Origin: RGIG4103 sp045644605
Lineage (GTDB): Bacteria > Bacillota > Clostridia > RUG12999
DNA: 8,296 nt
Assembly (NCBI GenBank): GCA_045644605.1
Contig: JAZRHB010000033.1
Coordinates: forward strand, 1-8,296
Reading direction: 5' to 3'
Of the stretch, positions 1-5,811 are shown piece after piece. Under the pieces are notes generated by a model. That model was not told the DNA's origin. It did not search any database and saw nothing but the letters and a program-made list of their open reading frames with translations. The stretch's first letter is position 1; every line of letters starts with the position of its first letter. The translations under genes were made by a program, and so were the position numbers.

Positions 1-272
1 GCTTTTAACAAAGTACAAAATAGCGGCTCTAACAGAGATTTCGGAACAACAAAAGCTGCCCGAATGTATTTTTCAATGTCTGATCCGGGGCCTAATGCTT
101 TTGCAAATAACGAAACGACAGCACCTTCTTTTAATAAATAGCATCTTAATAAAGTAGCGGAATCGAGAATTTGGACTAAATCTTGATTTTTATTGGTGAT
201 GGCAATAAAGGTATGTTTGGATTCAAGAAAGTGATGTAATAAAAAATCGATGACAAAGGAGACGGAACACAA
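1..272 (-). other. Partial open reading frame of unknown function at window edge
   Basis: The minus strand is open from the lysR stop codon (318-320) to the window edge, about 105 codons in the same frame as lysR. A possible TTG start at 270-272 has an AAGGAGG 10 nt upstream (283-289). The translation reads like a protein, with for example a segment ALGPGSDIEKYIRAAF, but I recognise no family. Codon use differs from the neighbours: TTA, ACC, ATC, GCC and TCC are frequent, whereas other genes here favour ACA, GCA, CTT and ATA. The putative start region lies inside a hairpin (255-294), which argues against translation. The opposite strand carries a shorter open frame (1-141). It could be a real foreign gene, a gene remnant, or a noncoding repeat that is open by chance. 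Confidence 0.3.
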
Positions 273-294
273 AGCGGTTCTGCCTCCTTGTTTT
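255..294 (+). terminator. Hairpin with T-tract, probable intrinsic terminator
   Basis: AAGGAG (256-261) pairs with CTCCTT (284-289). After one A/C mismatch the stem continues, CGGAAC (263-268) with GTTCTG (277-282), around an 8-nt loop. GTTTTAT follows on the plus strand, so it reads best as a plus-strand terminator. On the minus strand the T-run is weak (CTCCTTTG), but it could also end the lysR transcript, whose stop codon lies about 25 bp away. Confidence 0.6.
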
Positions 295-317
295 ATAGAA
301 AGATTTGATTTTATATT

Positions 318-1163
318 TTAGAAGAGAAGTTTAATCTTTTCGTTTGCAACTCTTTCATTACAGTAAACATAGTTGAATTCTCCGGGTATTTGCAAGTCAC
401 TGACATAGAAAATAGCCAAATCATCACGGCAACGTGATATCGGTTCGTATGCAAAGGTTATTGCTCCGTTGTTGGCAATAAGATCGCATATAACAGAGAA
501 ATTATTAACCGAAGTACATTTTTTAAAATTAGCAAAAGAAAAGCCTCTATCCCGGAGAGCATTTTGCATAAGCGTCCTTGTCCCTGAAAACTGTTCTCTG
601 ACAACAATATCCTGATTGAAAACATCTTCAAGCAGTACAGTTTTTCCTGAAAACGGATGCGATTTTGCACATATACCTATAAATTGTTCTTTTTTATACA
701 AATGATAACCGTATTTCGATTTATCAAATACACCTTCGATAATAGCAAAGTCGATTTCGGATTGTTCAAGCTTTTGTAATAATATTTCTGTGTTGTCAAT
801 AACAAGCTCGAGGTTGTGGTTTGGATTTTTGAGAAAAGAACGGATTTGGGGAACAATAACAAATTCTCCGATAGTCTTGGTAGCACCGATGCTGATGTTA
901 ATCATATCACTATTAACAAAGCCCTCTGCCAATGCTTTTTCTTCTGCTTTTATACTGTCAAAATGCCGTTTAAGGTATTCAGCATTTTTAGTCCTCGAAA
1001 GGATGCGCCCATCATATTCAAACAACTTAACACCATAATGCTTTTCAAGGTAGTGGATGTGCTGTGTTACTCCCGGTTGTGTCATATTAAGCTTCTCTGC
1101 AGTCCTTCGGTAATTCATTTCTTCATATAAAGTCAAAAAGGTGTTTATTCTATAATCTAACAT
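318..1163 (-). CDS. LysR-family transcriptional regulator, divergent from a YeiH-type exporter
   Basis: The 281-residue product has the LysR layout. A winged helix-turn-helix occupies residues 1-60, with the recognition segment TQPGVTQHIHYLE at 28-40. The rest is the periplasmic-binding-like effector domain. I chose ATG 1161-1163 (MLDYRINTF) because GAGGT lies 5 nt upstream; an in-frame upstream extension to 1181 lacks a good ribosome site. It is transcribed away from the UPF0324 exporter gene, the same pairing as YeiE/YeiH in enterobacteria, so control of that exporter and of itself is likely. The ligand cannot be read from sequence; a sulfur oxyanion is a guess from that pairing. The C-terminus (EKIKLLF) ends about 8-15 residues earlier than is usual for LysR proteins, so slight truncation is possible. 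Confidence 0.9.
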   Translation of the reverse strand: MLDYRINTFLTLYEEMNYRRTAEKLNMTQPGVTQHIHYLEKHYGVKLFEYDGRILSRTKNAEYLKRHFDSIKAEEKALAEGFVNSDMINISIGATKTIGEFVIVPQIRSFLKNPNHNLELVIDNTEILLQKLEQSEIDFAIIEGVFDKSKYGYHLYKKEQFIGICAKSHPFSGKTVLLEDVFNQDIVVREQFSGTRTLMQNALRDRGFSFANFKKCTSVNNFSVICDLIANNGAITFAYEPISRCRDDLAIFYVSDLQIPGEFNYVYCNERVANEKIKLLF

Positions 1164-1181
1164 ACTGTACCTCATAATCAA

Positions 1182-1211
1182 AAATTATCAGCATATAACA
1201 AATGATAATTT
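1182..1211. promoter_or_regulatory. Probable LysR operator (9-bp inverted repeat)
   Basis: AAATTATCA (1182-1190) and TGATAATTT (1203-1211) form a perfect 9-bp inverted repeat with a 12-bp spacer. It lies between the divergent lysR and exporter genes and abuts the exporter -35 element. Its size and symmetry fit a LysR-type box. Assignment to the adjacent regulator is inferred from position. Confidence 0.6.
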
Positions 1212-1238
1212 GATTTTATCATAAATCTATGGTAAAAT
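1210..1238 (+). promoter_or_regulatory. Promoter of the YeiH-type exporter gene
   Basis: TTGATT (1210-1215) and TAAAAT (1233-1238) are separated by exactly 17 bp. The expected start of transcription near 1245 gives a leader of about 36 nt. The LysR-box-like repeat is immediately upstream, the usual place for LysR-type activation. Confidence 0.6.
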
Positions 1239-1241
1239 CAA
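1213..1241 (-). promoter_or_regulatory. Candidate lysR promoter facing the exporter promoter
   Basis: On the minus strand TTGATT (plus 1236-1241) and TAAAAT (plus 1213-1218) are 17 bp apart. They use the same DNA as the exporter promoter, because TTGATTTTA and TAAAATCAA form a 9-bp inverted repeat (1210-1218 and 1233-1241). Transcription would start near 1206 and then cross the inverted repeat at 1182-1211, allowing autorepression. Confidence 0.45.
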
Positions 1242-1280
1242 GAAAAAATACAAAACAAAAGAAATTTAAGGAGTTTCATC

Positions 1281-2306
1281 ATGGAATCAAATTTAAAAAA
1301 ACACGGTTTGTTTATGTTGGGAGTTACAATATGCTTTGCAGTAGCAGGATTATCAATTTTTGTTGAGAAAATTATTCCCGGAGAGTTACTGGGAGCTTCC
1401 ATTGTTGCCTTGTTTATGGGTACAATTATTAACACTTTTTTTCACCCGTCATGGATAAAGCCGGCACTTAAATTTACATCCAAAAGAATATTGAAAATTG
1501 CAATTATCCTTTTAGGAGCATCATTATCCGTTAATACAATTATGTCTGTAGGTAAGATGACATTTTTTGTGATGATATTTACTTTTGCTATGTGTTTTGG
1601 CGGAGGATATTTTATTCGTAAGTTGTTTGGATTGAATTGGAAATTAAGTAATTTGATTTCCGCAGGAACAGGTATTTGCGGTGGTTCTGCCGTAGCTGCT
1701 ATTGCTCCTGTCATAGATGCTGATGATAAGGATATTGCATTTGCCATGTCATCTACATTTCTTTTTGATATGGTGATGATTGCACTCTATCCGCTTATGG
1801 GAAAGTGGCTGGGTATGTCTGATATTGCTTATGGTATATGGGCAGGAACATCGGTAAACGATACTGCAAGCGTTGTAGCATCCGGCTATGCTTTTTCTGA
1901 AATTGCAGGTGATTTTGCAACAATGGTAAAACTCACAAGAACAATTGCAATCATTCCTACCGTTTTGGTTTTTGCATACATAGGCACACGCATAAAACAG
2001 AAAGAATTAAAAGCAGTAAGCAATGGACAAAAAGTAAATCTTATGAAAATTATTCCATGGTTTATTGGCGGATTTTTATTATTGGCTATCTTAAATAGTG
2101 TAGGTTTTATTCCTGCAACTGCATCCGGAATTATAAAGGGGACAAGCAAATTTTTGATGGTTACCGCACTTGCCGCAATAGGCTTGGGAACGAGCATTAT
2201 TGACTTTAAGAAAGCAGGTCTTAAACCTATGTTCTACGGAATTACGATTGACACCTTGGTAACGTTGACAGCGCTTGTTGTTATCTGGTGTATGGGATTA
2301 ATGTAG
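1281..2306 (+). CDS. YeiH/UPF0324 family putative sulfate exporter
   Basis: The 341-residue, strongly hydrophobic protein has about ten predicted membrane segments. Family hallmarks are the stretch TGICGGSAVAAIAPVI (130-145), GTSVNDTASVVASG (189-202), VKLTR (216-220) and AAIGLGTSI (298-306). These identify the UPF0324/YeiH family, annotated as putative sulfate exporters; the substrate is not firmly established for most members. Length is normal for the family. AAGGAG (1268-1273) lies 7 nt before the ATG. A divergent LysR regulator gene and a promoter with an adjacent inverted repeat suggest induction by a small-molecule signal. A strong terminator follows, so it is a single-gene unit. Confidence 0.9.
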   Translation: MESNLKKHGLFMLGVTICFAVAGLSIFVEKIIPGELLGASIVALFMGTIINTFFHPSWIKPALKFTSKRILKIAIILLGASLSVNTIMSVGKMTFFVMIFTFAMCFGGGYFIRKLFGLNWKLSNLISAGTGICGGSAVAAIAPVIDADDKDIAFAMSSTFLFDMVMIALYPLMGKWLGMSDIAYGIWAGTSVNDTASVVASGYAFSEIAGDFATMVKLTRTIAIIPTVLVFAYIGTRIKQKELKAVSNGQKVNLMKIIPWFIGGFLLLAILNSVGFIPATASGIIKGTSKFLMVTALAAIGLGTSIIDFKKAGLKPMFYGITIDTLVTLTALVVIWCMGLM

Positions 2307-2332
2307 TAATAGAATAAAACTAATCAAAGAAA

Positions 2333-2377
2333 AAGCGGAATCGAGAAATCGTAGGAATCTTGGTTCCGCTTGTTTTA
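2333..2377. terminator. Bidirectional intrinsic terminator after the exporter gene
   Basis: AAGCGGAATCGAGA pairs with TCTTGGTTCCGCTT to form a stem of about 14 bp with two G-T wobbles and an 11-nt loop. GTTTTAATT follows on the plus strand. On the minus strand the stem is followed by TTTTTCTTT, so the same hairpin can also stop transcription from the convergent abi remnant. Confidence 0.85.
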
Positions 2378-2385
2378 ATTGCTGA

Positions 2386-2691
2386 TTATATTTGTTCCCA
2401 ATTTGCAGGGAAGCCCATTGCGCTAAGAATATCATTTTTGCTCAGGGCGGTGGTGTTTTTAATGTAGTGGTCAATTGTGTTTGTAAGGTTTGTTTTGAAT
2501 TTATTAAAATCGTCAGCACCAAGGAAATACTTAAATGCAATAACAATAGCAAATAAATCACGGATGCCTTTATCATAGGTATCCTATTTGCTTGAGAGCG
2601 CCTGTCGCATACTCTTTATCAGCAATTATTAAGTTTTATCATTTACGAGCTTGTCGATTTGCTGCTTGTATGTAAGGAATGACTGCGCCAT
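2386..2691 (-). pseudogene. Remnant of an Abi_2 (AbiD/AbiF-type) abortive infection gene
   Basis: The start is intact: ATG 2689-2691, with GGAGG 5 nt upstream, begins MAQSFLTYKQQIDKLVNDK and then meets a stop at 2629-2631. A one-base frameshift continues the match in another frame as LIIADKEYATGALKQIGY (2579-2632). Near 2578 the sequence jumps to the family's C-terminal end, back in the first frame: YDKGIRDLFAIVIAFKYFLG through AMGFPANWEQI, stop 2386-2388. Family members have about 300 residues; about 100 remain. The missing centre includes the region where Abi_2/HEPN proteins carry their R-x4-6-H ribonuclease motif, so the product would be inactive. These proteins act in phage defence, and AbiF-type members are reported as RNA-antagonised toxins. 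Assignment rests on recognised N- and C-terminal sequence; AbiD versus AbiF is not resolved. Confidence 0.85.
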
Positions 2692-2711
2692 AATAACCTC
2701 CGTATATAAGT

Positions 2712-2774
2712 AAAGGAGTCCCCTCAGGAACTCCTTTGGTTGCAGTCCTCGCAGGATCCTGCAACTCGATCACT
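2712..2774 (-). ncRNA. Two-hairpin small RNA upstream of the abi remnant, abiF-RNA-like
   Basis: Read on the minus strand, a transcript expected to start near 2774 folds into two strong hairpins. The first pairs GTTGCAG with CTGCAAC (2739-2765), with an inner TCCT/AGGA helix. The second is an 11-bp stem with a TGAG tetraloop (2712-2737). It lies between a good promoter and the ribosome site of the abi remnant. A conserved structured RNA in this position is known for AbiF genes and has been reported to act as the RNA antitoxin. The match here is by position and architecture, not by a covariance model. The second hairpin has only a weak T-tract after it, so read-through into the gene is likely. 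Confidence 0.65.
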
Positions 2775-2780
2775 AAAACC

Positions 2781-2809
2781 ATTATACATCAAAACTCAAC
2801 AAAATTCAA
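2781..2809 (-). promoter_or_regulatory. Strong sigma-A promoter for the small RNA and abi remnant
   Basis: On the minus strand TTGAAT (plus 2804-2809) and a perfect TATAAT (plus 2781-2786) are separated by 17 bp. Initiation would fall near 2774, just ahead of the first hairpin. Confidence 0.75.
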
Positions 2810-2904
2810 GTATAATAAAGTAAAACAGTTTAATACATCTTACATAAGCTACAGTTTGTAGAAATATTTTTTGATAATTGGGAGTATATAGTTGACAGTA
2901 TATA

Positions 2905-2946
2905 CGAATAAAATGAGCCTCCAAGAAAATACTCCTCGGAGGCTCA
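2905..2946 (-). terminator. Intrinsic terminator of the desulfoferrodoxin gene
   Basis: TGAGCCTCC (2914-2922) and GGAGGCTCA (2938-2946) form a perfect 9-bp stem around a 15-nt loop. On the minus strand it is followed by TTTTATTCG. It lies about 35 bp after the stop codon of the desulfoferrodoxin gene. Confidence 0.8.
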
Positions 2947-2979
2947 AAATATTGTATCGTAGATGAATTTGTGGTATAA

Positions 2980-3363
2980 TTAGATATCAGCTTTCCATAA
3001 GCCGTGGAGATTGCAGTAAGCATAAGCTGCAACAGGTTTTTCATCAGAAAGAGCAAAGGTTACAACAGGATCCTTTCCGATTTCAAGGCATTTACGCTGA
3101 CCTCCTCTGTCGGTCTGGAGATATACCCAAACGATGTGATGTTCTTCTGTCATAGGATGCTCAACGGAACCGATTGTAACGGTTACAGTATTGTTGTCAA
3201 CACTTACTACCGGAATATGTTTTTCGTGGCTTGCTTCAACTGTACCCGGCTCAAGCTTTGTCATTTTCTGACCGCAGCACATCATAGGCACTCCTGCATC
3301 GTGAATCATACCGATTAAATTTCCGCAATGCTCACAGATATAAAATTTGTTGTTATCACACAT
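2980..3363 (-). CDS. dfx: Desulfoferrodoxin (two-iron superoxide reductase)
   Basis: This 127-residue cytosolic enzyme reduces superoxide to hydrogen peroxide without making oxygen, the typical anaerobe solution. The N-terminal desulforedoxin domain has the four cysteines of the Fe(Cys)4 centre at C10, C13, C29 and C30. The C-terminal neelaredoxin domain has the catalytic iron ligands H49, H69, H75, C117 and H120, plus the E47-K48 pair that helps substrate entry. All match the canonical positions, so it should be active. I chose the ATG at 3361-3363 because GGAGGT lies 7 nt upstream; a GTG three codons earlier overlaps that ribosome site. It is divergent from the thioredoxin reductase operon, whose TrxB/TrxA system or a rubredoxin may feed it electrons. 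Confidence 0.96.
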   Translation of the reverse strand: MCDNNKFYICEHCGNLIGMIHDAGVPMMCCGQKMTKLEPGTVEASHEKHIPVVSVDNNTVTVTIGSVEHPMTEEHHIVWVYLQTDRGGQRKCLEIGKDPVVTFALSDEKPVAAYAYCNLHGLWKADI

Positions 3364-3394
3364 GATAAACACCTCCGTATAATTATTTATTTAT

Positions 3395-3423
3395 ATTTTA
3401 CCATAGATATGCAAAAAATACAA
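3395..3423 (-). promoter_or_regulatory. Promoter of the desulfoferrodoxin gene
   Basis: Minus-strand TTGTAT (plus 3418-3423) and TAAAAT (plus 3395-3400) have 17-bp spacing. The palindrome at 3433-3447 lies 9 bp upstream of this -35, centred near -52, which is not a classical activating position. Co-control with trxB is possible but unclear. Confidence 0.55.
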
Positions 3424-3432
3424 TTATAATTA

Positions 3433-3447
3433 TGTGATAACATCACA
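3433..3447. promoter_or_regulatory. Crp/Fnr-type operator upstream of trxB
   Basis: TGTGATAACATCACA is a perfect palindrome TGTGAT-N3-ATCACA. Its centre is about 41 bp upstream of the predicted trxB transcription start, the class II activator position of the Crp/Fnr family. An equivalent site lies upstream of trxA (6878-6892). The half-site TGTGA is the E. coli CRP half-site, but the total length is 15 bp rather than 16. Confidence 0.7.
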
Positions 3448-3468
3448 GAAAATAAAAAAACTATAATA

Positions 3469-3474
3469 TATAAT
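3469..3474 (+). promoter_or_regulatory. -10 element of the trxB-ccdA-tlpA operon
   Basis: A perfect TATAAT begins 21 bp after the palindrome. The DNA in the -35 place is an A-tract without a recognisable -35 hexamer, as expected for an activator-dependent promoter. An overlapping TATAAT at 3462-3467 is an alternative. Transcription would start near 3481. Confidence 0.6.
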
Positions 3475-3500
3475 ACAACTAACATAGGAAAGGAGCTGAT

Positions 3501-4460
3501 GTGAATATGACAGCTTTGAATAAAGATATAGTTTACGATATGATAATAGTTGGCGGAGGCCCGGGTGGATACACATCAGCACTTTATGCTGCAAGAGCCG
3601 GATTTAATGTCTTGGTTCTTGAAAAATTTTCAGCAGGCGGACAAATGGCGTTGACGCATCAAATTGACAATTATCCCGGATTTGAGGATGGAATTGACGG
3701 ATTTTCGCTTGCTGATAAAATGAAAAAACAAGCGGAACGATTTGGTGCAAGAAGTGAAAATGCCGAAGTAATTAAAGTTAATCTTACGGTAAATCCAAAA
3801 GAAATAGAGACTGCAAAGGGGACATTTTTATCAAAAACAGTCCTACTCGCTGCAGGGGCGAACCCAAGAGAGCTTGGCGTTGACAAAGAAACTGAACTTA
3901 TAGGACGAGGCGTTGCATACTGTGCCTCCTGTGACGGAATGTTTTACAGAGGCAAAACAGTTGTTGTGGTTGGCGGAGGAAATACTGCTGCTGCAGATGC
4001 AATTCTTCTAAGTCGTATTGCAAAAAAGGTTATCATTGTTCATCGCAGAGACACTCTAAAAGCAACAAGGATTTACCATGAGCCTTTAATGAATGCAGAA
4101 AATGTGGAGTTTAAATGGGATAGCACGGTTACGGAACTTTTGTATGAAGATAAAATAACAGGTGTTAAGATTAAAAATGTCAAAACAGGAGAAGAAAGCA
4201 TAATTGATTGTGACGGTGTATTTGTAAGTGTGGGAAGAAAGCCTGCAACTGATTTTCTCGGAAGTCAACTTGATTTGGATGAGAACGGATACATCATTGC
4301 AGACGAAACAACAAAGACAAGCATCCCCGGTGTGTATGCTGTCGGCGATATAAGAACTAAACAGCTTCGTCAGGTAGTTACCGCTGTTTCGGATGGTGCA
4401 ATGGCAGTTCATTCGGCGGAAGAATATCTTGCTGAAGAACATAAAGGGAGTGAAATTTAA
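3501..4460 (+). CDS. trxB: NADPH-dependent thioredoxin reductase
   Basis: This flavoenzyme passes electrons from NADPH through FAD and an active-site dithiol to thioredoxin. The 319 residues show the FAD dinucleotide motif GGGPGG (18-23), the redox centre CASCDG with C141 and C144, the second dinucleotide motif GGGNTAA (158-164), HRRD (181-184), which favours NADPH, and the FAD-closing GD motif (282-283). Length and order are normal. The GTG at 3501 is chosen because AGGAG (3491-3495) is 5 nt upstream; ATG 3507 is an alternative two codons in, at a long 11-nt spacing. It leads an operon: its stop TAA overlaps the ccdA ATG by one base, so the two are translationally coupled. The upstream Crp/Fnr-type palindrome suggests redox-responsive control together with trxA. 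Confidence 0.96.
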   Translation: MNMTALNKDIVYDMIIVGGGPGGYTSALYAARAGFNVLVLEKFSAGGQMALTHQIDNYPGFEDGIDGFSLADKMKKQAERFGARSENAEVIKVNLTVNPKEIETAKGTFLSKTVLLAAGANPRELGVDKETELIGRGVAYCASCDGMFYRGKTVVVVGGGNTAAADAILLSRIAKKVIIVHRRDTLKATRIYHEPLMNAENVEFKWDSTVTELLYEDKITGVKIKNVKTGEESIIDCDGVFVSVGRKPATDFLGSQLDLDENGYIIADETTKTSIPGVYAVGDIRTKQLRQVVTAVSDGAMAVHSAEEYLAEEHKGSEI

Positions 4461-5122
4461 TGCAATATTTAATATCGTTTCTTGAAGGGATTATCACCTT
4501 TATATCGCCTTGCTTGCTTCCAATGCTGCCCATATACATTTCATATTTTGCAGGTGGCGGAGAAAGAACTACTGCAAAAACATTAAAGGGTGCTGTCGGC
4601 TTTGTAACAGGTTTCACCATTGTCTTTGTAATGCTTGGAGCATTGGCAGGAACAGTTGGAAGCTTCCTTCGTGAATACCAGACAACAGTAAACATCATTT
4701 CAGGACTGATTGTGATAATTTTCGGACTGAATTTTCTTGGAGTATTTAAACTAAATATCTTCAAAGGAAATCAGCGCTCTGTTAAAACAGATAATATGGG
4801 ATTTTTCTCTGCAATGCTTTTTGGAATTATCTTTTCCGTAGGCTGGACTCCTTGTGTGGGAGCGTTCTTAGGCTCCGCATTGATGCTGGCATCTCAGCAA
4901 GGTCATATAGCAGAAGGAATGCTGATGCTGCTTAGTTATTCATTGGGACTTGGAATACCCTTTATACTAAGTGCGGTGCTGATTGACTACCTCAAATCAG
5001 CGTTTAACTGGATTAAGAGAAATTACAAAATCATTAACCTTATAAGCGGCAGCCTACTTGTTATAATTGGTATTATGATGGCAACAGGAACACTTGGGCA
5101 GCTTTTGAATCTGCTTGGTTAG
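4460..5122 (+). CDS. ccdA: CcdA-type transmembrane thiol-disulfide electron carrier
   Basis: CcdA/DsbD-beta proteins move reducing equivalents from cytosolic thioredoxin across the membrane to extracytoplasmic thioredoxin-like proteins. The 220-residue protein is almost wholly hydrophobic with about six membrane segments. It carries the two family cysteines in their usual motifs: SPCLLPMLP with C18 in the first segment, and GWTPCVGAFLGS with C132 in the fourth. Both are present, so it should be functional. GGGAG (4446-4450) inside the trxB end serves as ribosome site, and the start overlaps the trxB stop (TAATG). It sits between its likely electron source (TrxB/TrxA) and its likely acceptor, the TlpA-like protein encoded next. 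Confidence 0.94.
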   Translation: MQYLISFLEGIITFISPCLLPMLPIYISYFAGGGERTTAKTLKGAVGFVTGFTIVFVMLGALAGTVGSFLREYQTTVNIISGLIVIIFGLNFLGVFKLNIFKGNQRSVKTDNMGFFSAMLFGIIFSVGWTPCVGAFLGSALMLASQQGHIAEGMLMLLSYSLGLGIPFILSAVLIDYLKSAFNWIKRNYKIINLISGSLLVIIGIMMATGTLGQLLNLLG

Positions 5123-5130
5123 GAGGAACT

Positions 5131-5697
5131 ATGAAAAATAATAAAACACTAATAATACTTATTATTGCATTTGTTGTTCTGCTTGGTGGTGCGTATATCC
5201 TTTACTCTCAGCTTGGACAGTCGCAGACACCCGATCAGCTTTCAGTAGAACAACAAGAGAATAGTGAAACAGAAGAAAATCAAAAAGCATTAGCACCGGA
5301 TTTCACAGTTTATGATGCTGACGGAAATCAAGTTAAGCTGCATGACTTTATAGGAAAGCCAATAGTCCTCAATTTCTGGGCAAGCTGGTGCGGTCCTTGT
5401 CAGATGGAAATGCCGGACTTTCACGAAAAATATCTCGAGCTTGGTGATGAAATAAACTTCCTGATGGTAAACATGACTACCGGACGAGAAACCTTAGAGA
5501 GTGCAAAGAATTTTATCGCAGAAAAAGAATACACTTTCCCGGTATTTTATGATACAAAATCTGATGCTGCCGCAACATACGGAGCATATTCGCTTCCGAC
5601 AACATATTTTATTGACTCTAGAGGCTATGCTATTGCTCAGGCTACAGGTGCTATTGACGGCGAAACATTGCTGCGTGGAATTGATATGATTAAATAA
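5131..5697 (+). CDS. Membrane-anchored TlpA/ResA-like thiol-disulfide oxidoreductase
   Basis: The 188-residue protein starts with an uncleaved-looking signal anchor (hydrophobic residues 7-25, no lipobox). A polar Gln/Glu-rich linker (30-52) follows, then an AhpC/TlpA-type thioredoxin fold. The active site is WCGPC (C87, C90) and the cis-proline is P156 in SLPTTYF. The redox domain should sit outside the membrane, keeping exported thiols reduced with electrons from CcdA. The specific client is not shown: a secreted methionine sulfoxide reductase or a cell-surface protein are options, and no cytochrome c gene is visible nearby. The ribosome site AGGAGG (5121-5126) overlaps the ccdA stop codon TAG, so expression is coupled. 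A terminator follows at 5703. Confidence 0.92.
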   Translation: MKNNKTLIILIIAFVVLLGGAYILYSQLGQSQTPDQLSVEQQENSETEENQKALAPDFTVYDADGNQVKLHDFIGKPIVLNFWASWCGPCQMEMPDFHEKYLELGDEINFLMVNMTTGRETLESAKNFIAEKEYTFPVFYDTKSDAAATYGAYSLPTTYFIDSRGYAIAQATGAIDGETLLRGIDMIK

Positions 5698-5702
5698 ATT
5701 AT

Positions 5703-5735
5703 CCGTCGAGGAGTAATTCTCGACGGAAATTTTTG
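5703..5735 (+). terminator. Intrinsic terminator of the trxB-ccdA-tlpA operon
   Basis: CCGTCGAG (5703-5710) pairs perfectly with CTCGACGG (5719-5726) around an 8-nt loop, followed by AAATTTTTG. It starts 5 bp after the stop codon of the TlpA-like gene, separating the operon from the Crp/Fnr gene. Confidence 0.9.
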
Positions 5736-5748
5736 TTTGCTTTGTTTC

Positions 5749-5777
5749 TTGTATAAATCTGATTTTTGTGATACAAT
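5749..5777 (+). promoter_or_regulatory. Promoter of the Crp/Fnr-family gene, with operator half-site
   Basis: TTGTAT (5749-5754) and TACAAT (5772-5777) are 17 bp apart. A TGTGAT half-site (5767-5772) lies in the spacer and touches the -10. The partner half is degenerate (ATAAAT instead of ATCACA). Weak negative autoregulation is possible. Confidence 0.5.
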
Positions 5778-5811
5778 AAATAGAAAATACAGACATACGA
5801 GGAAAGCTATT

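Noticed and set aside
1..141. Plus-strand open frame ending in TAG at 139-141 (tail ...TTAPSFNK).
   Set aside because: It lies opposite the longer minus-strand open frame, has no recognisable family, and its beginning is off the window. Only one strand is likely real, if either is, so I did not list it as a gene.
423..438. ATCACG-GCAA-CGTGAT inverted repeat, resembling a Crp/Fnr site.
   Set aside because: It lies deep within the lysR coding region, away from any promoter, and the half-sites differ from TGTGAT.
1442..2197. Two minus-strand open frames of about 100 codons opposite the exporter gene.
   Set aside because: They are shadows of the UPF0324 coding strand, with no ribosome site and no domain.
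2700..2765. The two hairpins considered as a simple transcription terminator or an IS end.
   Set aside because: They follow a strong promoter directly and precede the abi ribosome site, lack a proper T-tract on either strand, and have no transposase or target duplication nearby; a structured RNA fits better.
2883..2903. TTGACA (2892-2897) within a repeated AGTATATA sequence, possible plus-strand promoter.
   Set aside because: There is no -10 hexamer at suitable spacing, and a terminator and the antisense end of dfx follow; no plus-strand gene lies downstream before trxB.
2796..3056. A minus-strand frame of 86 codons overlapping the end of desulfoferrodoxin.
   Set aside because: It overlaps the well-supported dfx frame and the terminator, and has no convincing ribosome site or homology.
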